NCBI GenBank assembly: GCA_902792815.1
Contig: CADBAY010000015.1
Coordinates: 1 to 64,000, forward strand
Reading direction: 5' to 3'
Length of the DNA: 64,000 bases
Source of the DNA: an uncultured Bacteroidia bacterium
GTDB taxonomy: Bacteria; Bacteroidota; Bacteroidia; Bacteroidales; UBA932
Shown: positions 59,058 to 64,000 of the stretch, piece after piece
How positions within the stretch are numbered: the stretch's first letter is position 1
Layout of the letters: the number at the start of each line of letters is the position of its first letter
The notes under the pieces: model-generated
Database searches by the model: none
What the model was told of the DNA's origin: nothing
The model's input: only the letters and a program-made list of their open reading frames with translations
Position numbers and translations under genes: made by a program

Positions 59058-60931
59058 TTGCTTTCGCTTAATGTAGGTTGGAAACAAGGATCAATGCAAT
59101 AAATACCGTTCACAAGGTTCTTAATGGCTCTGGCTGGTATGCCGCCGCCCTGGAACTGTTTGGATGTGGGTTTACTGAACACTGAGCAGATCACGCTGTA
59201 ACGGGGATCGTCGGCGGGGAAGAATCCCACGAATGTTCCCTGGTACTTGCGGCGTCCGAGTTCGTCACGGTAGGAGCCCCCGCTGTATGTTCCGAACGAG
59301 GTGCCAGTCTTGCCGGCAACCTGGCAGCGTGCGTCTTTAAGGCGTCTTGCCGTACCCTCTTCGGTAACGGCCTTCAGAGCCCTTGTGAGCGTGTCGGCTA
59401 CGGCCCTGCTGCAAATGGTAGACATTAGTGCCGGGCCCCTCTTGTTCTTTACTACGCCGTTCAGCTCGATGTCTTCCACCAGGTAGGGCTTCATCATCTT
59501 GCCTTTGTTGGCGATGGCGTTGTAGAAGCTCAGCACGTGCATGGGAGTCACCCTGATGCCGTATCCGTAGCCCATGACCGCAAGGTCGCTCGGGCTCCAG
59601 TAGCGGTTCTTGTCGTTTGGCGACGGAATGATGGGGGTGGCAAGACCGTCGAGGTCGAAGGCGAAAGCCTCGCCCAGCTTGTAGCTGTGTATGTTCTCAA
59701 CGAAGCGCATGGGCTTCTTCCCGTAGTTGGAAACAGCCAGCGTGCCGAAGACATAGTTGGATGATATCTTGAAGCCGTCGATGACGGAAATGGTATTGGT
59801 TTGGTGCACCCTCTCGTGGTCGAGCATATGGACGTCCTGAGGTACGCCCTTGGCGCCCTTTATGATGCCGTGATTGGTGGGGATAAGCTCCTCAAGGCTC
59901 TTTACATAGCCGTCGGAGAGTACCTGCATGAGGGTTACGGTCTTGAAAACGCTGCCCGGCTCTATGGCCCTTCCGATTGCAAGGTTGCTCACTTCCTCGA
60001 AGTCGGTTGCGGCTCCGTCGCGGTAGAGATTGACCATGGCGCGGATGGCTCCGGTGCTGGCCTCCATGAGCACCAGGCAGGCGCCTTCCAGGTCGTCTTC
60101 GGCGGCAATCTCGTTGTAGAGGGCGTTCCAGGCGATATCCTGGTAGTCGATGTTGAGGGTGGTGCGTATGTCGCGGCCGTCAACCGGCAGGGTCTTGGTG
60201 CTGTCGTTGTCAAGCACGCGTCCGAAGTCGGTGACCTTGGTGTATTCCTTGCCCTCCTGGCCGTGGAGCACATAGTCGAACTTGCCTTCCAGGCCCACGT
60301 GGGTGTTGCCCACGTCGGAGCGATTGTTCCTGACGAAGCCTATGGTGCGCCGTGCGAGCTTGCCGTAAGGATAAATGCGTACGTTCTGCTGCTCGGCGAT
60401 GAAGCCTCCCTTGAAGCGTCCTTCCTTGAAGAGAGGGAATGCCGCCACGCGGTTATATACGTTGCGGTCGACCGGCTTGCCGAATTTGAGGTATTTCTTG
60501 CCGTTCGCGCGGCCGTTGCGTATGAGTTTCAGATATTCATCTGCGCTCTTGTCGGGGAATACCTTTGCGAGCTCTACGCTCAGGGCTTCGGCTTTCTTCA
60601 TCCACTCGGCCTCCTTGGCTGCGCCGTCTTTATCTTTGGCGAATTCCTCGCGGCGCACGGTGCAGTCCATGGCTATCTGGTAGGTAGGGCAGGACATGGC
60701 CAGCAGTCGGCCCTGGCAGTCGATGATATTGCCGCGTACCGGCTCTATGAGACGGGGCCTGCTGCCCGGCGTGAGGGCGCTCTGGATCTTGGGGTCGGGG
60801 TTGAAGAATATCTGGATGCCTACGATCTTGACGAACAAGAGGACCGAAGCCATCAGCAGCAATACGTAGATCACATAGAGGATTACCCCTATGCGGTCGC
60901 GTTTTTTCTTATTGTCGGTGTTGGCTTCCAT
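59054..60931 (-). CDS. ftsI: Septal transpeptidase FtsI (PBP3-like), without PASTA domains
   Basis: A 625-aa class B penicillin-binding protein. It has a short cytoplasmic start, one membrane anchor (GVILYVIYVLLLMASVLLF), a pedestal domain beginning RPRLIEPVRGNIIDCQGRLLA, and the transpeptidase domain with SVFK (S-x-x-K), SSN (S-x-N) and GKTGTSFG (KTG). After KTG the chain ends within about 80 residues, so the C-terminal PASTA region I expect from Bacteroides homologues is absent. It is preceded after 6 nt by ftsL and overlaps murE by 4 nt. Confidence 0.94.
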   Translation of the reverse strand: MEANTDNKKKRDRIGVILYVIYVLLLMASVLLFVKIVGIQIFFNPDPKIQSALTPGSRPRLIEPVRGNIIDCQGRLLAMSCPTYQIAMDCTVRREEFAKDKDGAAKEAEWMKKAEALSVELAKVFPDKSADEYLKLIRNGRANGKKYLKFGKPVDRNVYNRVAAFPLFKEGRFKGGFIAEQQNVRIYPYGKLARRTIGFVRNNRSDVGNTHVGLEGKFDYVLHGQEGKEYTKVTDFGRVLDNDSTKTLPVDGRDIRTTLNIDYQDIAWNALYNEIAAEDDLEGACLVLMEASTGAIRAMVNLYRDGAATDFEEVSNLAIGRAIEPGSVFKTVTLMQVLSDGYVKSLEELIPTNHGIIKGAKGVPQDVHMLDHERVHQTNTISVIDGFKISSNYVFGTLAVSNYGKKPMRFVENIHSYKLGEAFAFDLDGLATPIIPSPNDKNRYWSPSDLAVMGYGYGIRVTPMHVLSFYNAIANKGKMMKPYLVEDIELNGVVKNKRGPALMSTICSRAVADTLTRALKAVTEEGTARRLKDARCQVAGKTGTSFGTYSGGSYRDELGRRKYQGTFVGFFPADDPRYSVICSVFSKPTSKQFQGGGIPARAIKNLVNGIYCIDPCFQPTLSESK

Positions 60932-60937
60932 CGTCTT

Positions 60938-61288
60938 TTATTTCGTTAAACGTGTTGCGGGTTCGGCGGGTTCGGTAACCTTAGAGCCCATTTGCTCCAG
61001 CATCTCTTGCACCGTGGAGCGGCGGCTGAGTTTTACTACGTCGAAGGTCTTCTGGGTGTGGACGATCTCCAGCTCCCTCAGGACGGCCTTGTTGCGCTCT
61101 ACCTTGGTCATGGTGCCTTCTATCATGAGCGAGATCCAGATGACCATGGCTATGAGGAAGAAGGTATAGACGATATGGATGAAGTAACGCCCTACGTTGA
61201 GGCGGAGCAGGAACTCGCCCTTCAGTATGGCGCGGAGGCTGTTGCGGAGCCCCTTGCCCAGATCTTGTATTTTCCAGGTCTTCTCCAT
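60938..61288 (-). CDS. ftsL: FtsL-like divisome protein
   Basis: A 116-aa bitopic protein: about 35 cytoplasmic residues (MEKTWKIQDLGKGLRNSL), a transmembrane helix (YFIHIVYTFFLIAMVIWISLMI) and a periplasmic coiled-coil-like stretch with VERNKAVLRELEIVHTQKTF. FtsL recruits FtsW and FtsI. Its sequence is poorly conserved, so the call relies on topology and its invariant place between rsmH and ftsI. Confidence 0.85.
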   Translation of the reverse strand: MEKTWKIQDLGKGLRNSLRAILKGEFLLRLNVGRYFIHIVYTFFLIAMVIWISLMIEGTMTKVERNKAVLRELEIVHTQKTFDVVKLSRRSTVQEMLEQMGSKVTEPAEPATRLTK

Positions 61289-61289
61289 A

Positions 61290-62192
61290 TCAAATCTTTT
61301 CAGCTATCCTTAGTTTTGCGCTGCGTGCGCGTGTATTTCCTTCAATTTCGTCTTCCTGGGGCACGATAGGCTTGCGCTCCACGCTCTTCAAGGGTGCCGA
61401 GGGCCTGCCGTAAATGTCTTTCTGTTCCACTCCGTCGGTGCGGCCGCTGCGGATGAAGTTCTTTACCATCCTGTCTTCAAGGGAGTGGTAGGTGATAACG
61501 CACAGGCGCCCGCCCTTCTTGAGGGCCTTGGCGGCTCCGGGGAGGAACTTCTCCAGGGAGCGCATCTCGTCGTTTACTTCGATTCTCAGGGCCTGGTACA
61601 CTTTGGCCAGGTATTTATGCTCCGCGAAAGAAGGCAGGGCTCCCGCAATGGCATTGCCGAGGTCGCCGGTGGAGAGGATCTGCGCCTTGGAGCGTGCGGA
61701 AACGATGAGCTGCGCAAGCTTGTGGGCGCCGTCCACCTCACCGTAGATTTTGAAGATCCTTTCCAATTCTTCTTGCGTATAAGAATTGACAATGTCGGCA
61801 GCGGTCTTATCGCCCTGCACATTCATTCGCATATCGAGGGGGCTGTCAAAGCGGAAAGAGAAACCTCTTTCGGCGGTATCGAACTGGTGGGAGCTGACGC
61901 CAAGGTCGGCCAGTACTCCGTCCAGCCCGTCGGGGGCCTCGATTAGAGCATAATTATGTATAAATCGGAAATTGTTGTGTATGAGTTTGAAACGCCCGTC
62001 CTCGGGAGCGTTGGCAAGGGCGTCCTCGTCGCGGTCGAATGCTATCAGGCGGCCTTTGGGTGAGAGCCGTCCGAGAATGGCGCGGGAGTGGCCGCCTCCT
62101 CCGAAGGTGGCGTCAGCATAGATGCCGTCCGGGTTGAGAACCAGGGCGTCCACGCTTTGATGAAGTAATACCGGATTGTGATATTCGCTCAT
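61290..62192 (-). CDS. rsmH: 16S rRNA m4C1402 methyltransferase RsmH (MraW)
   Basis: A 300-aa SAM-dependent enzyme methylating N4 of C1402 in the ribosomal P site. Signatures: YHNPVLLHQSVDAL, DATFGGGGHSRAIL (SAM-binding), AFDRDEDAL, DLGVSSHQFDTAERGFSF and RLCVITYHSLEDRMVK. I chose ATG 62192 (MSEYHNPV). The 31 extra codons in frame upstream overlap mraZ and do not resemble RsmH. Confidence 0.96.
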   Translation of the reverse strand: MSEYHNPVLLHQSVDALVLNPDGIYADATFGGGGHSRAILGRLSPKGRLIAFDRDEDALANAPEDGRFKLIHNNFRFIHNYALIEAPDGLDGVLADLGVSSHQFDTAERGFSFRFDSPLDMRMNVQGDKTAADIVNSYTQEELERIFKIYGEVDGAHKLAQLIVSARSKAQILSTGDLGNAIAGALPSFAEHKYLAKVYQALRIEVNDEMRSLEKFLPGAAKALKKGGRLCVITYHSLEDRMVKNFIRSGRTDGVEQKDIYGRPSAPLKSVERKPIVPQEDEIEGNTRARSAKLRIAEKI

Positions 62193-62203
62193 TGCCCCTG
62201 CTC

Positions 62204-62653
62204 CTATTTGCGGGAGAGGCTTCTGGCGATAGAAATGAAACTGTCGTTCGTGATGCGTGAGGATTCGAACTCCGCTTTTGCCCAAACTTCCAATTTAAAA
62301 CCAACGCCGAAGAATACCACTTCCTTGGTAATACCTATTGCGTCAAGAAGTTCACGACAGATGGAGATACGTCCCAGTTTGGGATCTGGCTCGACTATGT
62401 CAACGTCCCTCATGAATTCTCTCCAGAACGTGACGTGGTCGGGATTGAAGAAGTCCAGATCTTCTTTGATCTTTTCCGTCTGCCTGGTCCACTCTTCAAA
62501 AGTGTACATCTCCAGGCAGCGGTCATAGATGCTTTTTTTGATTACAAACCTCATATCGCCACCCGACGGCATATCCTTACGGATGGCGGCCGGGAGCACC
62601 AGGCGTCCCTTGTCGTCAATCCTGACAGGATATTTACCGTAAAAAGTGACCAT
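62204..62653 (-). CDS. mraZ: Transcriptional regulator MraZ
   Basis: A 149-aa protein with two tandem AbrB-like MraZ domains. The first has GKYPVRIDDKGRLVLPAAIR and the second KLGRISICRELLDAIGITKEVVFFGVG. MraZ heads the division cluster in most bacteria and represses it by binding repeats near its own promoter. I chose ATG 62653 (MVTFYG) over an upstream in-frame start, since a -7 box lies 21 nt upstream of it. It is followed by rsmH after 11 nt. Confidence 0.95.
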   Translation of the reverse strand: MVTFYGKYPVRIDDKGRLVLPAAIRKDMPSGGDMRFVIKKSIYDRCLEMYTFEEWTRQTEKIKEDLDFFNPDHVTFWREFMRDVDIVEPDPKLGRISICRELLDAIGITKEVVFFGVGFKLEVWAKAEFESSRITNDSFISIARSLSRK

Positions 62654-62674
62654 AATAATTCTTATACGCAGTTG

Positions 62675-62682
62675 CAAAGATA
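62675..62682 (-). promoter_or_regulatory. -7 box of the division cluster
   Basis: TATCTTTG on the minus strand, 21 nt before the mraZ ATG. It probably drives the whole mraZ-to-gltX cluster, since spacers between its genes are 11 nt or less. Confidence 0.55.
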
Positions 62683-62689
62683 ATAAAAA

Positions 62690-62727
62690 TTTTCCACTTT
62701 ATTACATTTTGTTACAATTTTTTCCAC
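62690..62727 (-). promoter_or_regulatory. Putative MraZ operator repeats
   Basis: GTGGAAAA occurs twice on the minus strand (62690-62697 and 62720-62727), just upstream of the -7 box. The nearer copy is preceded by AAA, giving AAAGTGG, which from memory resembles MraZ sites reported in mollicutes. E. coli MraZ uses TGGGN repeats, so the match is only suggestive. Confidence 0.35.
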
Positions 62728-62784
62728 ATAGTTATTAACAATGCCCCGGAATGCAAGTTTCATCAAGTGAAGGGCATAGTTCAG

Positions 62785-62861
62785 GCTGCAGAATAGCCAT
62801 CTCCCCCGGGGTCCATAAAACATTGGAAAAGGGCCCCGGGGGGAGATGGCTATTCTGCAGC
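62785..62861. repeat. 23-bp perfect hairpin with conserved loop (copy 2)
   Basis: Positions 62785-62807 and 62839-62861 are perfect reverse complements (23 bp). The 31-nt loop adds a GGGG/CCCC pair inside and contains CCATAAAACATTGG followed by AAAAGG, nearly the same core as the hairpin at 27287. It lies 53 nt past the rpoN stop, with no T-run on the minus strand. Confidence 0.85.
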
Positions 62862-62914
62862 TAGTCTTTTATATGTACTTGATTATTTGACCGGTGTTCG
62901 GAATATAACCGTGT

Positions 62915-64000
62915 CTAGATTTCCTTACGCCAGCGGGCGAGCGGTATGCCGAGCTGGCTGCGGTACTTGGCTATGGTGCGGCGGGCAACGTTGTAGCCGC
63001 GGCGTGACATTTCAACTACAAGCTGCTCGTCGGTAAGAGGCTTTTTCTTATCTTCAGAATCGACGCATTCTTGCAGGACTTTCTTCAGCTCTCGGGTCGA
63101 AACCTCCTCGCCCTCGCTGTTTTCCATTCCTTCGGAGAAGAAGTACTTGAGGGGGAATATGCCGAAGTGGGTCTCGATGAACTTGCTGTTGACGACGCGG
63201 CTTATGGTAGAGATGTCGAAGCCGGTCTTCTCGGCTATGTCTTTGAGTACCATCGGCTTAAGGTTGCTCTCGTCGCCGTCGATAAAATAATCGTGCTGGT
63301 ATTCGAGTATGGCCCGCATGGTCTTGCTGAGGGTATTCTGCCTCTGCTTGAGCGCCTCTACGAACCACTTGGCCGAGTCGAGTTTCTGCTTTACGAAAGC
63401 AGCGGCCTCTTTCTGGGACTTCTCCGAGGAACCCTTGGCGTCGATGAGCAAGTCAGCGTATTTCTTGTTGACCCTGATTTCGGGAACGTTGAACCGGGGC
63501 ATGGTGAAATCCAGCACTCCGTCGTGCTCGTCCAGTATGAAGTCTGGGACTATCTGCTGCGACTGGTCGTCGTACGAGTCGTCGATCTGCCCGCCGGGCG
63601 AGGGATTGAGCTTGACTATCTTTGCGAACGCCGCCTTGAGCTGGTCTTCGGTTATGCCCAGGCGCGTGCATATTTTCTGGAAATGCTTGTTGGAGAAGTC
63701 CTGGAAGCACTCGTCGATAATGCGGATTGCTGTCTGGACTTCTTCCGTGGGACGGAGCGAGCGCAGCTGCAGAAGCAGGCACTCCTGCAGGTTCCGGGCG
63801 CCTACGCCTACCGGCTCGAATTCCTGCACCACGCGGAGCATTTGCTCCACTTCTTCAGGGGTGGCCTCGATGTTGGCCCTGAAAGCCAGGTCGTCAACAA
63901 GCGTATCGATATCGCGGCGCAGATAGCCGTCGTCGTCGAGGCTGCCGATAATGAATGATCCTATTTCCTGCTGGCGGGGAGTAAGGTTGCGGAAACCAAG
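62915..64000 (-). CDS. rpoN: RNA polymerase sigma-54 factor, C-terminal part
   Basis: The gene runs off the right edge; about 361 C-terminal residues are visible. At 64000 the frame reads through NLTPRQQEIGSFIIGSLDDDGYLRRD (core-binding domain), GVGARNLQECLLLQL and KLNPSPGGQIDDSYDD. It then shows the helix-turn-helix region STISRVVNSKFIETHFGIFPLKYFFSEG and the diagnostic RpoN box ARRTIAKYRSQLGIP near the end. Sigma-54 directs transcription from -24/-12 promoters with an AAA+ activator; none is encoded in this window. Confidence 0.96.
   Translation of the reverse strand, partial: LGFRNLTPRQQEIGSFIIGSLDDDGYLRRDIDTLVDDLAFRANIEATPEEVEQMLRVVQEFEPVGVGARNLQECLLLQLRSLRPTEEVQTAIRIIDECFQDFSNKHFQKICTRLGITEDQLKAAFAKIVKLNPSPGGQIDDSYDDQSQQIVPDFILDEHDGVLDFTMPRFNVPEIRVNKKYADLLIDAKGSSEKSQKEAAAFVKQKLDSAKWFVEALKQRQNTLSKTMRAILEYQHDYFIDGDESNLKPMVLKDIAEKTGFDISTISRVVNSKFIETHFGIFPLKYFFSEGMENSEGEEVSTRELKKVLQECVDSEDKKKPLTDEQLVVEMSRRGYNVARRTIAKYRSQLGIPLARWRKEI

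Noticed and set aside
59801-60949. Plus-strand open frame of 382 codons opposite ftsI
   Set aside because: Antisense shadow of ftsI; no domain and no promoter.

Overview
The window is a chromosomal segment of a Bacteroidota bacterium, most likely order Bacteroidales. The evidence is a SusC/SusD outer-membrane pair, Bacteroidetes-restricted families (DUF4199, DUF4295, DUF4296, DUF3575, a glycine-lipid acyltransferase pair), and many genes preceded by the Bacteroidetes -7 promoter element TAnnTTTG, mostly without an obvious Shine-Dalgarno site. By eye the sequence is moderately GC-rich. An uncultured gut or rumen lineage is plausible, but nothing here fixes the genus. There is no insertion sequence, prophage, integrase or CRISPR array.

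Layout. 1-122: 3' end of a 5S rRNA and its terminator. 150-12144: mostly single genes (EamA transporter, Hsp20, flavoprotein, EF-hand membrane protein, glycosyltransferase, S1/P1 nuclease, rpsO, pnp, a PHP phosphoesterase, a lipoprotein). 12148-21388 (minus): a nutrient-uptake locus, susC-susD followed by two tandem metallophosphoesterases with their own probable promoter. 21747-26403 (plus): two tandem paralogous repeat lipoproteins divergent from susC, behind a long structured leader. 26459-29290 (minus): truB, rpiB, GT2, DUF4199. 29347-39147 (plus): a translation block thrS-infC-rpmI-rplT-lepB, then rpmB-rpmG-DUF4295, then ftsY-pheT-DUF4296-deoC. 39154-40925 (minus): acyltransferases probably making glycine lipids. 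41021-45884: HAD phosphatase, tRNA-Leu(CAG), two exported proteins, a C4-dicarboxylate carrier and a PPC-domain protein. 46231-62653 (minus): a division and cell-wall (dcw) cluster in the order mraZ-rsmH-ftsL-ftsI-murE-mraY-murD-ftsW-murG-murC-ftsQ-ftsA-ftsZ with gltX translationally coupled at its end. 62915-64000: rpoN, running off the window.

How it works together. The uptake locus pairs a TonB-dependent importer with two secreted phosphoesterases and no glycoside hydrolase, which suggests a phosphorylated ligand. The dcw cluster supplies most of the peptidoglycan precursor pathway from UDP-MurNAc to lipid II (no murF, murB or ddl here) plus divisome proteins. The translation block carries initiation, elongation, secretion and aminoacylation genes.

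Most notable observations: (i) two, probably three, intergenic hairpins with a shared loop but unrelated, almost perfectly paired arms; (ii) several genes whose start codon lies exactly 4 nt after the -7 box, implying leaderless mRNAs; (iii) a threonyl-tRNA synthetase whose TGS domain has been cut out internally; (iv) a metallopeptidase-like lipoprotein whose HExxH motif has become HAxxH; (v) a tRNA-Leu gene that encodes the C-terminus and stop codon of the upstream protein.
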